64,000 bases of DNA from NCBI RefSeq assembly GCF_004354365.1, contig NZ_SJCY01000003.1:310001-374000 (forward strand), in the 5' to 3' direction. This document shows, piece by piece, positions 8,966 to 18,709 of the stretch (positions are counted from its first letter, which is position 1; the number at the start of each line of letters is the position of its first letter). Made by a program: the position numbers and the translations under genes. Origin of the DNA: Pedobacter changchengzhani (GTDB lineage Bacteria; Bacteroidota; Bacteroidia; Sphingobacteriales; Sphingobacteriaceae). Below the pieces are notes generated by a model. It saw nothing but the letters and a program-made list of their open reading frames with translations. It had not been told where the DNA came from and did no database searches.

Positions 8966-9247
8966 CTATCTATATTGACATAAATAAGCTGTCTGCACTT
9001 CTGCTCTTACTTTGAAAGATGAATTTGCCTCAACTTCAAACGAAGTGCCTGATTTAAAAGATTTCCACTCGGTTTGGTTTGGTAACAGTGCAATTAATTC
9101 GCCTTCTACAACGTGCATAATTTCTTTATTTGCAGTTCCAAACTCATATTCGCCTGGATTTATTACGCCAACGGTCGATTTGCCTTCTGCTGTTTCGTAT
9201 CCTAAAGATTTTACGTTTCCGTCGAAATATTGATTTTCAGTTATCAT
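8966..9247 (-). CDS. ppnP: Pyrimidine/purine nucleoside phosphorylase (DUF1255 family)
   Basis: 93 residues, the usual PpnP length. It is a small cupin: the N-terminus NQYFDGNVKSLGYETAEGKSTVGV and the segments PGEYEFGTANKEIMHVVEGE and FEVEANSSFKV match the family. PpnP phosphorolyses many nucleosides to the free base and ribose-1-phosphate. It stands alone, divergent from guaB, which gives a loose nucleotide-metabolism context. Confidence 0.9.
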   Translation of the reverse strand: MITENQYFDGNVKSLGYETAEGKSTVGVINPGEYEFGTANKEIMHVVEGELIALLPNQTEWKSFKSGTSFEVEANSSFKVRAEVQTAYLCQYR

Positions 9248-9431
9248 TTTTAGTTTTAGTTTATTGTTTTACAATGATAAATAATCACATCTAATAATGG
9301 TGAATTTTTAAGCGCAAAATATAATAAAAGCGCACAACAACTATAGCGTTATAAAATGATAGAAATAAATTAAGTTTAGCATATTAATCAGTACAATTTC
9401 AAATATTTCTTTATTATATCACGATATTTAT

Positions 9432-9439
9432 TATCTTTG
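9432..9439 (+). promoter_or_regulatory. Bacteroidota -7 box for guaB
   Basis: TATCTTTG 31 bp upstream of the guaB ATG, with T-rich sequence about 20 bp further up. Confidence 0.65.
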
Positions 9440-9470
9440 CCTCGCAAATAAGCCCCCATAATTTATTTGT

Positions 9471-10940
9471 ATGCAACTCGACCCCCAAAAATTTATCGCA
9501 ACTGGTTTAACGTATGATGATGTACTTTTAGTACCCGCATATTCTGAGGTTTTACCGCGTGATGTAAATACAACTACCTTTTTAACGAAAAAAATAAAGC
9601 TTAACGTTCCATTAATTTCTGCAGCGATGGATACCGTTACTGAGGCGGAACTAGCCATTGCAATTGCCCAAAACGGTGGTATTGGTATGTTGCATAAAAA
9701 CATGACGATTGCCAGACAAGCGGAAGAAGTTAGAAAGGTTAAACGTTCTGAAAGTGGAATGATCCAAGATCCGGTAACTTTATTAGAAACCGCCGTTGTT
9801 GCCGATGCTTTCAAGATTATGAAGGAGCATAAAATTGGCGGTATTCCGGTAGTTAGCAATGATAATAAACTAGTTGGTATCATCACCAATCGCGATTTGC
9901 GCTTTCAAAAGAATATGGCTACACCGATTGCCGACATCATGACTAAAGATAATTTAATCACGGCGCCAGAAGGCACGACACTTGTTCAAGCAGAAGAAAT
10001 TCTTCAAAATCATAAAATAGAAAAACTTCCAGTCGTAAATAAAGATGGTTATTTGAGTGGTTTAATTACGTTTAGAGATATTTCAAATGTAAAAACCTAT
10101 CCTAAAGCTTGTAAAGATGAACGTGGTCGTTTACGTGTTGGCGCTGCGGTTGGCGTAACTGCCGATACTTTGCAACGGGTGGATGCTTTGGTTCACGCAG
10201 GTGTTGATGTAATTACAATTGATACGGCACATGGTCACACAAAAAATGTTGTCGATAAATTAAAGGAAGTAAAAGCAAAATATCCTGATTTACAAGTTAT
10301 TGTAGGGAATATAGCAACAGGTGCAGCGGCGAAATTTTTAGCTGATGCTGGTGCCGATGCTGTTAAAGTTGGTATCGGTCCGGGTTCTATTTGTACCACA
10401 AGAATTATTGCCGGTGTAGGTGTTCCTCAATTATATGCGGTTTACGAATGCGCAAAGGCTTTACAAGGTACAGGTGTTCCGGTAATTGCCGATGGTGGTA
10501 TTAAACACACTGGCGATATTGCGAAGGCAATCGCATCTGGAGCAAGCACAGTAATGGCAGGTTCATTATTTGCGGGTGTTGAAGAATCTCCAGGTGAAAC
10601 CATTATCTACGAAGGAAGAAAATTTAAGTCTTACCGAGGAATGGGTTCAATCGAAGCAATGGAGCAAGGATCTAAAGATCGTTATTTCCAAGATGTTGAG
10701 GATGATATTAAAAAATTAGTGCCAGAAGGAATTGTAGGGCGTGTGCCTTATAAAGGTACATTGGCAGAAGTGATGTATCAATATATCGGTGGTTTGCGTG
10801 CAAGCATGGGCTATTGTGGCGCAGCGAATATTGAGGCTTTACAAAATGCACAGTTCGTTCAAATTACTACCGCAGGTATGCGCGAAAGTCATCCACATGA
10901 TATTACAATAACTAAAGAAGCACCGAATTATACGAGATAG
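9471..10940 (+). CDS. guaB: IMP dehydrogenase
   Basis: 489 residues, standard length. It oxidises IMP to XMP with NAD+, the committed step to GMP. The TIM barrel is interrupted by two CBS domains (about 95-205: [20 protein letters not shown].., [23 protein letters not shown]..). The catalytic loop [11 protein letters not shown] holds the nucleophilic Cys. The phosphate-binding [13 protein letters not shown], the flap [11 protein letters not shown] and the C-terminal [27 protein letters not shown] are intact. It is monocistronic, with repeat DNA carrying terminator-like hairpins downstream. Confidence 0.98.
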   Translation: MQLDPQKFIATGLTYDDVLLVPAYSEVLPRDVNTTTFLTKKIKLNVPLISAAMDTVTEAELAIAIAQNGGIGMLHKNMTIARQAEEVRKVKRSESGMIQDPVTLLETAVVADAFKIMKEHKIGGIPVVSNDNKLVGIITNRDLRFQKNMATPIADIMTKDNLITAPEGTTLVQAEEILQNHKIEKLPVVNKDGYLSGLITFRDISNVKTYPKACKDERGRLRVGAAVGVTADTLQRVDALVHAGVDVITIDTAHGHTKNVVDKLKEVKAKYPDLQVIVGNIATGAAAKFLADAGADAVKVGIGPGSICTTRIIAGVGVPQLYAVYECAKALQGTGVPVIADGGIKHTGDIAKAIASGASTVMAGSLFAGVEESPGETIIYEGRKFKSYRGMGSIEAMEQGSKDRYFQDVEDDIKKLVPEGIVGRVPYKGTLAEVMYQYIGGLRASMGYCGAANIEALQNAQFVQITTAGMRESHPHDITITKEAPNYTR

Positions 10941-10979
10941 GGGTTGAGGATGAGGTTGAGGTTGAGACTGAGGGTTTTC

Positions 10980-11849
10980 CACTGTGTCGTCCTTTCGAGC
11001 GAGTTCTTCACGAGGAGAAATCTATTGAAGCAATAAAATATTTAAGGCCTGTCGATATCGATAGCCCTTTTTTTCGAAAGTTATCGGATGAATAAATGCT
11101 GCAATTTTCTCACCGTGTCGTCCTTTCGAACGAGTTCTTCACGAGGAGAAATCTATTTAAGCAATAATATATTTAAGGGCTGTCGACATCGATAGCCCTT
11201 TTTTTCGAAAGTTATCGGATGAATAAATACTACAAGTTTCTCACTGTGTCGTCACTTCCCAACTACGGCAGGCAGGCGAACGAATTATTCATGAGAAGAA
11301 GTCTGTTAGTTTATTTGCAGTAGCTAAACTAAAGCTGTGCACAAAAACTTAGAGATATCTCGTCGCTACGCTCACTCGATATGACGGCAAACTAAGCTAA
11401 AACGGTCTTTTCAAACTGCACCATGCAGGCGAATGAATTTCCCATAAGGAGAAATTTTTTCACTGTGTCGTCCTTTCGAACGAGGTCTTCACGAGGAGAA
11501 ATCTATTTAAGCAATAATATATTTAAGGGCTGTCGACATCGATAGCCCTTTTTGTTCGAAAGTTATCGGATGAATAAATACTACAAGTTTCTCACTGTGT
11601 CGTCACTTCCCAACTACGGCAGGCAGGCGAACGAATTATTCATGAAGAGAAGTCTGTTAATATATTTGCAGTAGCTAAACTAAAGCTGTGCACAAAAACT
11701 TAGAGATATCTCGTCGCTACGCTCACTCGATATGACGGCAACTTAGGCGCATCCCTTTGGGACATTCGCTATGACGGCAACGCAAGCTAAAATTGTTTTT
11801 TCCTAACTACACTATGCCGGCGAATGAATTTTCAGTGAGGAGAAACATC
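10980..11849. repeat. Nested direct repeats carrying terminator hairpins (A-A-B-A-B)
   Basis: Unit A of about 131 bp occurs at 10980-11110, 11111-11241 and 11461-11592. Unit B of about 219 bp occurs at 11242-11460 and 11593-11849; the second B has about 37 extra bases. A+B at 11111-11460 was thus duplicated in tandem. Every unit begins CACTGTGTCG (one as CACCGTGTCG). Each A holds an AGGGCT..AGCCCT hairpin with a T-run (11044-11074, 11175-11205, 11525-11553). B contains GATATCTCGTCGCTACGCTC-type sequence. No coding frame is supported. Confidence 0.88.
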
Positions 11850-11968
11850 AAAAAATTCAGTCTATATTTTTTCCTTAAATCTCCCTTCTATTTTATTTTT
11901 TATTCCGTCCCAACTTCACAATTTAACTTAAAATAACGAAATAAAATTCCGTAAATACTTTTTTTTAA

Positions 11969-11976
11969 TATATTTG
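11969..11976 (+). promoter_or_regulatory. Bacteroidota -7 box for the TonB-dependent receptor
   Basis: TATATTTG about 190 bp upstream of the receptor ATG, implying a long, AT-rich 5' leader (about 11983-12165) with room for regulation. Confidence 0.5.
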
Positions 11977-12165
11977 CCTACTAAATCGATAGATATTATA
12001 TACTTAATAAAAAGTAGGCTATAGAATGATTTAATAAGTGTTTGTAAATCAGTTTTAAAGCATTCATAAAGCGTTAAAAATTATTAAAATCTATTTGAAA
12101 TCGTAAAAATAAATTACAGAAAATCAAGACTAGTTTACAATTAAGCAGAAAGAAAATTAAAAAAA

Positions 12166-14751
12166 ATGAAAAAAAAATTACTTATCATCTTAACAATCAT
12201 CATCTCTGCAAAATTTACGTTTGCACAAACCCAAAATTTAGTAAAAGGAACGATAAAGCGTAGCGACGGCACACCGGTTGCGCGTGCTACGATTAAAATT
12301 AGAGGCACGCTTAAGTCTGTAAGCGCCGATGACAATGGACAATTTAGTATAAATGTGAATCAAGAACCTCCGTTTTATCTCCAAATAAGTTCAGTTGGTT
12401 TTAAACCGCAAGATTTTCAGATTTTAAAATTTCAAGAAGCACCTCTAGATTTTGGTTTGATTGAAAATGATCAACTGGACCAAATTGTGGTAACTTCCAG
12501 AAGACGGTCTGAGGTTTTGCAAGATGTACCAATTCCAATTACCGTAATTGGTGGTCAGGCAGCAGAAAATGCAGGTGCTTTTAACGTTAACCGACTAAAA
12601 GAATTGGTTCCATCCGTACAATTATATGCGTCAAATGCTCGAAATACTACTTTGAACATCAGAGGTCTGGGTTCAACTTTTGGTTTAACAAATGATGGTA
12701 TTGATCCTGGTGTCGGTTTTTATGTCGATGGTGTGTATCAAGCAAGACCCGCCGCAACCTCAACGGATTTCATCGATATTGATCAAATTGAAGTTATTAG
12801 AGGTCCGCAAGGTACTTTATTTGGTAAAAACACCACTGCTGGCGCTTTTAATATCACTACAAAAAAACCTAGTCTAGTGCCTAGTGGTAAAGTTGAACTT
12901 GGTTTTGGTAATTACAATTTTATTCAAGCAAAAACTTCTATAACGGGTGGCCTAGCGAAGAATTTAGCAGCAAGGTTATCCATTTCTGGTACGCAACGCG
13001 ATGGTACAATTTACAACACAAAAGAAGAGCGCAATTACAGCGGTCAAAATAATTTAGGCTTTAAAGGGCAACTTTATTATACGCCATCAGATAAAATATC
13101 GCTATTGCTGAGTAGTGATGTGAGTGTTCAACATCCGTCGGGCTACCCACTGGTAATTGCAGGAGTAGCCACAACAGAAAGAAGTGCATATAGACAATAC
13201 GCACAAATTCTTACTGATTTAGGTTACAGCCAACCAAAAGTTGATCCTTTTTCTAGAGAAATCAACACCAATACACCTTGGAAACACAATCAATCAATCG
13301 GTGGACTTTCGTTAAACGTGGATTATAAAATCGGCAACGGAACATTAACATCCACTACTGCATGGCGGTTTTGGAATTGGGACCCAACAAACGACAGAGA
13401 TTTTTCAGAACTTTCTGCACTCACAAAATCTCAAGGAAATTCTCGCCACGACCAATATTCGCAGGAGGTTAGGTACGCTGGAAATATTAATGATAAATTA
13501 AGTGGCGTAATTGGACTGTTTGCCTTGGCGCAAAATTTAAAAGGATTAGATCAGACTGAAGAAGTTGGTAAAGATCAATGGCGATTTGTTCAGACCAGCA
13601 GTACGGGTACTCAGGCTTTGTATTCAACCCCGGGCTTGTTAGATGGTTATGGAATTAAGACAAATTCTGCAATCAAATCACTAAGTGCAGCGGTTTTTGC
13701 GCAGGTAGATTGGGAGTTTTTAGATCATTTTCATGTTTTACCGGGTATTAGGTTTACTTATGATCAAAAAAATGTTGATTACAGCCGCACAACTTATGGT
13801 GGTTTACAAACTGCAGATGCTAATTTGATTGCGCTAAAAAAAGCAGTATATAGCAATCAGCAATTTAATACCAATGTAAATAACAATAATTTATCAGGCA
13901 ATATAACTGTAGCTTATAAACCAACAGATAAAGTTAATGCCTACGGAACTTTTTCTACGGCATATAAGCCAGTTGGCGTTAACGTTGGTGGCTTACCAAC
14001 AACCTCAACCGGCGAAGCTGATTTAAGTTTGGCCGTGGTAAAACCAGAATATGTGAAACACTATGAAGTGGGCATAAAAACCAAACCCGTAAAAGGCGCA
14101 ATTTTTAATCTATCTATTTTTAATACGGATATTACCGATTACCAAACCAATGTACAATCGCCACAATTGGGCGTTAATCGAGGTTATTTAGCCAATGCAG
14201 AAAAGGTAAATGTTAAAGGTTTTGAAGTTGATGGTACATACCAATACGAACGATCGTTTACTCTAAATGCTGCCGTTGCTTATCTTGATGGCAAATATGA
14301 GAAATTTACCAATGCACCGCTACCCTTAGAAGAAACTGGGCACACAGAAATTATTAACGGCGTTTCCACTCAAATTGCTTTTAAAGATGCATCAGGTGGT
14401 GCTTTGCCGGGCATTTCTAAGTGGAATTTTTCGGGTGGCGCAGAATATAGCATTAAAGGAAAATTAAGTACAAAAGAAGGTAGATATTTTTTAGCAAGCG
14501 ATGTGAGTTACCGCTCTACATATTCTTCTAACCCTACGCCTTCTAATGTGCTAAAAATTAACGGTTATTCGCTTTTAAATGCAAGGTTTGGATTTAAATC
14601 AGACAAATTTTCGCTGTTTATTTGGAGCAGAAATTTAGGGAACGCAAAATATTTTGAGCAATTGCAAGCCGCTGCAGGTAACTCGGGTTTATATGCAGGC
14701 GTACTCGGCGATCCTAGAACGTTTGGCGTAACTTTTCGCTATAACTTTTAA
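12166..14751 (+). CDS. TonB-dependent outer-membrane receptor
   Basis: 861 residues. In order: a signal peptide (MKKKLLIILTIIISAKFTFA), a CarboxypepD_reg-like beta-sandwich (about 25-100, VKGTIKRSDGTPVARATIKI), a plug (about 110-225, with VTSRRRSEVLQDVPIPITVI, LNIRGLG and IEVIRGPQGTLFGKNTTAG), and a beta-barrel ending in the aromatic FGVTFRYNF. The plug resembles siderophore or small-molecule receptors. No SusD partner is present, so it is not a classic polysaccharide locus. The substrate cannot be told from sequence. A terminator follows at 14775. Confidence 0.93.
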   Translation: MKKKLLIILTIIISAKFTFAQTQNLVKGTIKRSDGTPVARATIKIRGTLKSVSADDNGQFSINVNQEPPFYLQISSVGFKPQDFQILKFQEAPLDFGLIENDQLDQIVVTSRRRSEVLQDVPIPITVIGGQAAENAGAFNVNRLKELVPSVQLYASNARNTTLNIRGLGSTFGLTNDGIDPGVGFYVDGVYQARPAATSTDFIDIDQIEVIRGPQGTLFGKNTTAGAFNITTKKPSLVPSGKVELGFGNYNFIQAKTSITGGLAKNLAARLSISGTQRDGTIYNTKEERNYSGQNNLGFKGQLYYTPSDKISLLLSSDVSVQHPSGYPLVIAGVATTERSAYRQYAQILTDLGYSQPKVDPFSREINTNTPWKHNQSIGGLSLNVDYKIGNGTLTSTTAWRFWNWDPTNDRDFSELSALTKSQGNSRHDQYSQEVRYAGNINDKLSGVIGLFALAQNLKGLDQTEEVGKDQWRFVQTSSTGTQALYSTPGLLDGYGIKTNSAIKSLSAAVFAQVDWEFLDHFHVLPGIRFTYDQKNVDYSRTTYGGLQTADANLIALKKAVYSNQQFNTNVNNNNLSGNITVAYKPTDKVNAYGTFSTAYKPVGVNVGGLPTTSTGEADLSLAVVKPEYVKHYEVGIKTKPVKGAIFNLSIFNTDITDYQTNVQSPQLGVNRGYLANAEKVNVKGFEVDGTYQYERSFTLNAAVAYLDGKYEKFTNAPLPLEETGHTEIINGVSTQIAFKDASGGALPGISKWNFSGGAEYSIKGKLSTKEGRYFLASDVSYRSTYSSNPTPSNVLKINGYSLLNARFGFKSDKFSLFIWSRNLGNAKYFEQLQAAAGNSGLYAGVLGDPRTFGVTFRYNF

Positions 14752-14774
14752 ATTTTCTGCAGCATTTTCGATTT

Positions 14775-14805
14775 AAAGGAGTAGCGTGATGCTATTCCTT
14801 TTTTT
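14775..14805 (+). terminator. Terminator after the TonB receptor
   Basis: AAGGAGTAGC pairs with GCTATTCCTT and is followed by a T-run. The remaining 14806-15092 shows no gene, only AT-rich sequence with a remnant like the AGAAATCT repeat tail. Confidence 0.75.
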
Positions 14806-15092
14806 GTTGCTATATATTTGGTCTGCATCGCTTTTGAACAGTAAGTAATTGTATGAATTTTCTGCCGATGTCTTATTTTCCTATTGGCTCTTCAAGAGTA
14901 GAAATCTTTGGTGCGCCAAATGAAATGATTTCTTAGCAATTTAAATTTGCATTGATTTAGGTATAAGTATTAAGTTTTTATGATTTGATCGGCTTCCAAA
15001 AAAAAGAGACAACCTATTATTTTACATTGCTTTCGCCATTTAAACTTTATATAGCACGGATAAAATCTTAACTTCGATAAATTTTTTTGGAA

Positions 15093-15686
15093 ATGAATAG
15101 ACTAAAATCAGTTTGCGTTTACTGTGGTTCTAATTTTAACGGCGATGAAAACCTACGAAATGCCATAAAACAACTTGCGCAAACTTTGGTAACAAAAAAC
15201 ATTACTATGGTTTACGGTGGTGGTAGCGTGGGTGTAATGGGCGTTATAGCCAATGATATATTAAATCTTGAAGGAAAAGTTACAGGAGTTATTCCTCAGT
15301 TTTTAATGGATAAAGAAGTTGGGCATGCTGGAATAACCGAAATGATTGTGACGGAAAACATGCATCAACGGAAACAGAAAATGGCCGATTTATCTGACGG
15401 TTTTATCATTTTACCTGGTGGTTTTGGTACTTTAGAAGAATTTTTTGAAGTATTAACTTGGTTACAATTGGGTTTGCATAGCAAACCAATCGGCGTACTA
15501 AATGTAGATGGTTTTTACGATCCATTATTCGCCCAAATGGATTTAATGGTACAAAATAGATTTTTAAAACAAGCCAATAAAGATTTGGTTTTTAACGAGT
15601 CAGATGCATCAGTTTTAATTGAAAAAATGGACAACTTCTCGGCTAAACCTGATGATGTTTGGTTTAGAGATAGAAATTTAGTTTAA
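15093..15686 (+). CDS. LOG family protein (TIGR00730-type nucleotide hydrolase)
   Basis: 197 residues from the ATG at 15093; a TTG two codons earlier is less likely. It has a Rossmann-like fold with GGGSVGVMG and the signature PGGFGTLEEFFEVLTWLQLG (PGGxGTxxE). Family members are cytokinin-riboside 5'-monophosphate phosphoribohydrolases or related nucleotide 5'-monophosphate nucleosidases. Followed 59 bp later by a MaoC hydratase gene with no obvious functional link. Confidence 0.9.
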   Translation: MNRLKSVCVYCGSNFNGDENLRNAIKQLAQTLVTKNITMVYGGGSVGVMGVIANDILNLEGKVTGVIPQFLMDKEVGHAGITEMIVTENMHQRKQKMADLSDGFIILPGGFGTLEEFFEVLTWLQLGLHSKPIGVLNVDGFYDPLFAQMDLMVQNRFLKQANKDLVFNESDASVLIEKMDNFSAKPDDVWFRDRNLV

Positions 15687-15745
15687 GAAAAAATATAGTT
15701 AACGCTCAAACGAAATAGTAAATAGACCTATAAAAAAAGATCGAA

Positions 15746-16207
15746 ATGCAAATTATTACCAGTCACGCAGAATTTGAGCAACACCTTGGCAAAGAGTTAG
15801 GCGTTTCATCATGGCTTACCATAACACAAGAACAGATTAATAAATTTGCTGATGCTACGTTAGATCATCAATGGATTCATGTTGATGAAGAAAGAGCCCA
15901 AAATGACGGTCCATTTAAAGCAACAATAGCCCACGGATATTTAACACTTTCTTTAATCCCATTTTTATGGAAAGAGATTGTGGATATTCGAAATTTAAAA
16001 ATGGAGATTAACTACGGTATCGAAAATTTACGTTTTGCACAAGCAGTAACCGTAAATAGCCGTGTAAGGTTAAAAGCTAAACTTGCTTCGATAATAAATT
16101 TACGTGGTGTAACAAAAGTGAACATGAGCATAGAGATGGAAATTGAAGATCAAAAAAAATCAGCATTTGTTGGCGAAGTAGTTTTCTTGTATCATTTTAT
16201 TTCGTAG
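15746..16207 (+). CDS. MaoC-family (R)-specific enoyl-CoA hydratase
   Basis: 153 residues, a single hot-dog domain of PhaJ/MaoC size. The hydratase motif is present: FADATLDHQWIHVDEERA with the Asp/His pair, then ATIAHGYLTLSL. The predicted reaction is hydration of trans-2-enoyl-CoA to (R)-3-hydroxyacyl-CoA. It lies upstream of a carboxyltransferase gene, but a terminator separates them. Confidence 0.88.
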   Translation: MQIITSHAEFEQHLGKELGVSSWLTITQEQINKFADATLDHQWIHVDEERAQNDGPFKATIAHGYLTLSLIPFLWKEIVDIRNLKMEINYGIENLRFAQAVTVNSRVRLKAKLASIINLRGVTKVNMSIEMEIEDQKKSAFVGEVVFLYHFIS

Positions 16208-16232
16208 TTGTAAAAATTTAAAACATAAAGTT

Positions 16233-16277
16233 AAAAAATGGATGTTGGGATGAGAAATCACAACATCCATTTTTTTA
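16233..16277 (+). terminator. Terminator after the MaoC gene
   Basis: AAAAAATGGATGTTG pairs with CAACATCCATTTTTT across a 13-nt loop. Confidence 0.85.
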
Positions 16278-16426
16278 TTCATTTGCATTTTTCTCCTCCA
16301 AAAAGTTGTATTTTATTTTGATCCTTTTGGTTAAAATAAAACTAAGTAAGTAAATATCTCTGCGCGGTGTACCCAAAACCAATTTGGTCAATCTATTTAT
16401 TCTAAAATAAAATTTAAATTGCCAGC

Positions 16427-18055
16427 ATGAATATCGAATTCAATAAAAATGAGGATGTAAACAAGCAAATGGTTTATGAGCTTAATCACAAACTCAAGAA
16501 AATATATTTGGGTGGGGGAGAAAAAAACGCAGCAAAACAAAAAGCTAAAGGTAAATTATTGGCTCGGGAGCGGATAAATTATTTAATTGATGAAGGGTCG
16601 AATTTTTTAGAAATTGGTGCCTTTGCCGCCGATGGAATGTATGCAGAAGAAGGAGGATGCCCCGCAGCAGGTGTAGTTTGTGGTATCGGTTACGTAAGCA
16701 AGAGACAATGTATGATTGTGGCCAACGATGCAACAGTTAAAGCTGGCGCTTGGTTCCCGATGACGGCCAAGAAAAATTTACGTGCACAAGAAATTGCAAT
16801 GGAAAACCGTTTGCCAGTAATTTATTTGGTTGATAGTGCTGGCGTTTATTTACCCATGCAAGACGAAATTTTCCCTGATAAGGAACATTTTGGTAGAATG
16901 TTTCGCAATAACGCAATCATGTCTTCAGAAGGGATTGTGCAAATTTCGGCAATAATGGGTGCTTGTGTAGCAGGTGGTGCTTATTTGCCAATTATGAGCG
17001 ATGAAGCCATGATTGTTGAAGGTACTGGTTCTGTATTTTTAGCCGGATCTTACTTAGTAAAATCGGCCATTGGCGAAGAAGTAGATAACGAAACTTTAGG
17101 TGGTGCAACTACGCATTGCGAAATATCGGGCGTTACCGATTACAAACACCCAAATGATGAAGCTTGCTTAGCTAGTATTAAAAATATTATGAGCATGCTC
17201 GGTGCGCCACAAAATGCTGGTTTCGATCGGGTAAAATCACTTAAGCCAAAAGAAAATGAATTAGATTTATATGGTATTTTGCCCGATAGTAGAGAAAAGC
17301 CTTATGAAATGATGGATATTATTAATCGTTTGGTTGATGGATCGGAATTTGAAGAGTATAAGCAAGGTTATGGACAAAGTATAGTTTGTGGTTTAGGTAG
17401 GATAGATGGTTGGGCAGTAGGTATCGTTGCCAATCAGCGTAAGGTTGTTAAATCGAAAAAAGGCGAAATGCAGTTTGGAGGTGTTATCTATTCGGATAGT
17501 GCAGATAAGGCAGCACGATTTATTATGAACTGCAACCAGAAAAAAATCCCGCTAGTATTTCTACAAGATGTAACTGGTTTTATGGTGGGCAGCAGATCAG
17601 AGCAAGGTGGTATTATTAAAGATGGCGCAAAAATGGTTAATGCAGTAGCCAATTCTGTTGTTCCAAAATTTACGATTATTATTGGCAATTCTTACGGCGC
17701 GGGCAATTATGCCATGTGTGGCAAAGCTTACGATCCAAGGTTAATTTATGCTTGGCCTACAGCAAAAATAGCAGTAATGGGTGGTGCACAGGCGGCTAAA
17801 ACCTTGTTGCAAATAAAACAGTCTTCTTTAAAAAATAGTGGCGAAGAGATTACCCCCGAAAAAGAAGCAGAAATGCTTAAAGAAATAACAGATAAATACA
17901 ATAGTCAAACCACACCGTATTATGCAGCATCCCGGCTTTGGGTTGATGGTATAATTGATCCTCTGGAAACGCGGAAGGTAATTTCGATGGGCATAGCGGC
18001 AGCAAACCAATCGCCCATTACAAAGAAATTTAATGTAGGAATTATACAAACCTAA
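16427..18055 (+). CDS. Acyl-CoA carboxylase beta (carboxyltransferase) subunit, methylcrotonoyl-CoA type
   Basis: 542 residues, the family length. It has two crotonase-like carboxyltransferase halves. The N half has AGVVCGIGYVSKR and VYLVDSAGVYLP-type sequence plus GGAYLPIMSDEAMI. The C half has GSRSEQGGIIKDGAKMVNAV and GNSYGAGNYAMCGKAYDPRL with PTAKIAVMGGAQAA, closest to methylcrotonoyl-CoA carboxylase beta (leucine catabolism). The biotinylated alpha subunit is not in the window. Propionyl-CoA carboxylase beta is the main alternative. Confidence 0.88.
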   Translation: MNIEFNKNEDVNKQMVYELNHKLKKIYLGGGEKNAAKQKAKGKLLARERINYLIDEGSNFLEIGAFAADGMYAEEGGCPAAGVVCGIGYVSKRQCMIVANDATVKAGAWFPMTAKKNLRAQEIAMENRLPVIYLVDSAGVYLPMQDEIFPDKEHFGRMFRNNAIMSSEGIVQISAIMGACVAGGAYLPIMSDEAMIVEGTGSVFLAGSYLVKSAIGEEVDNETLGGATTHCEISGVTDYKHPNDEACLASIKNIMSMLGAPQNAGFDRVKSLKPKENELDLYGILPDSREKPYEMMDIINRLVDGSEFEEYKQGYGQSIVCGLGRIDGWAVGIVANQRKVVKSKKGEMQFGGVIYSDSADKAARFIMNCNQKKIPLVFLQDVTGFMVGSRSEQGGIIKDGAKMVNAVANSVVPKFTIIIGNSYGAGNYAMCGKAYDPRLIYAWPTAKIAVMGGAQAAKTLLQIKQSSLKNSGEEITPEKEAEMLKEITDKYNSQTTPYYAASRLWVDGIIDPLETRKVISMGIAAANQSPITKKFNVGIIQT

Positions 18056-18084
18056 ATAATTGCAAAAATTTAGAAACTTTTATT

Positions 18085-18630
18085 ATGTTCGGTTTATTTG
18101 GTAAAAAAGAAAAAAGCTTAAAGGTTATTGATAATGTTTGGATAACAGAACAAGCAAAATTTGCAGCCTGCGTAGCGCATAAGAAAAATAATGCTAAAGT
18201 GATTTTTGTGGCCTGGTTTGAAGAAACAAAAAACAAGCTTCACGATTTCTTTTTAGAGAACGGAATTGAAGATCAGATTTATTTAGCCGATCGCTTGAGT
18301 ATTCCACAACAAGATAGTGAATTGATTTTTGTAGAACATCATCCGCTAAGAGCTGAAGAGGAGCGAAAAGCTACAGAATTTGGAGTGAGCGAAATCACTG
18401 TTTTTTCTTCAATTTCTGAACCTCTTTTTAAGTTGTTTGGTGGCGATAGAATTGCAGAAATGATGCAGAAAATGGGGATGAGAGAAGATGAAATTATCCA
18501 ACATGATATGATCAGCAAATCTATTAAAAATGCGCAAGAAAAAATTGCGTCAAAATCTATTATAAATGGTTCTGGGCGTTCGCAGGGCGATTGGCTATTG
18601 AATGTAGGTTTGAATAAAGAAAGTTTTTAA
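18085..18630 (+). CDS. Small protein resembling a reduced SecA NBD2 region
   Basis: 181 residues, starting 29 bp after the carboxylase gene. The C-terminal half (about 105-160), PLFKLFGGDRIAEMMQKMG then EDEIIQHDMISKSIKNAQEK, closely follows the segment of SecA just after its last helicase motifs (LMRIFGSDRI..MG..EGEVIQHSMISKSIERAQKK in Bacteroidota SecA). The N half reads like a decayed second RecA-like domain (AKVIFVAWFEETKNKLHDFF). It has no Walker A, no DEAD-like box and no preprotein-binding domain, so it cannot be an active translocase. Similarity is judged by eye. A SecA-derived accessory factor or a domesticated fragment are both possible. Confidence 0.7.
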   Translation: MFGLFGKKEKSLKVIDNVWITEQAKFAACVAHKKNNAKVIFVAWFEETKNKLHDFFLENGIEDQIYLADRLSIPQQDSELIFVEHHPLRAEEERKATEFGVSEITVFSSISEPLFKLFGGDRIAEMMQKMGMREDEIIQHDMISKSIKNAQEKIASKSIINGSGRSQGDWLLNVGLNKESF

Positions 18631-18709
18631 TCGTGAAAACAGATCCAGTTTCAATAGTAACTAATTATTAATGGCATGTGGTTTGCTACTATGTGCAAAA
18701 ATTAATCTA

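Noticed and set aside
9431..9889. 152-codon leftward frame inside guaB
   Set aside because: Antisense shadow of a conserved enzyme; no promoter or family features.
10980..11849. Insertion sequence
   Set aside because: No transposase frame or terminal inverted repeats; only nested direct repeats with hairpins.
12166..14751. SusC-type polysaccharide receptor
   Set aside because: No SusD partner or glycoside hydrolases, and the protein is shorter than typical SusC (about 1,000 residues).
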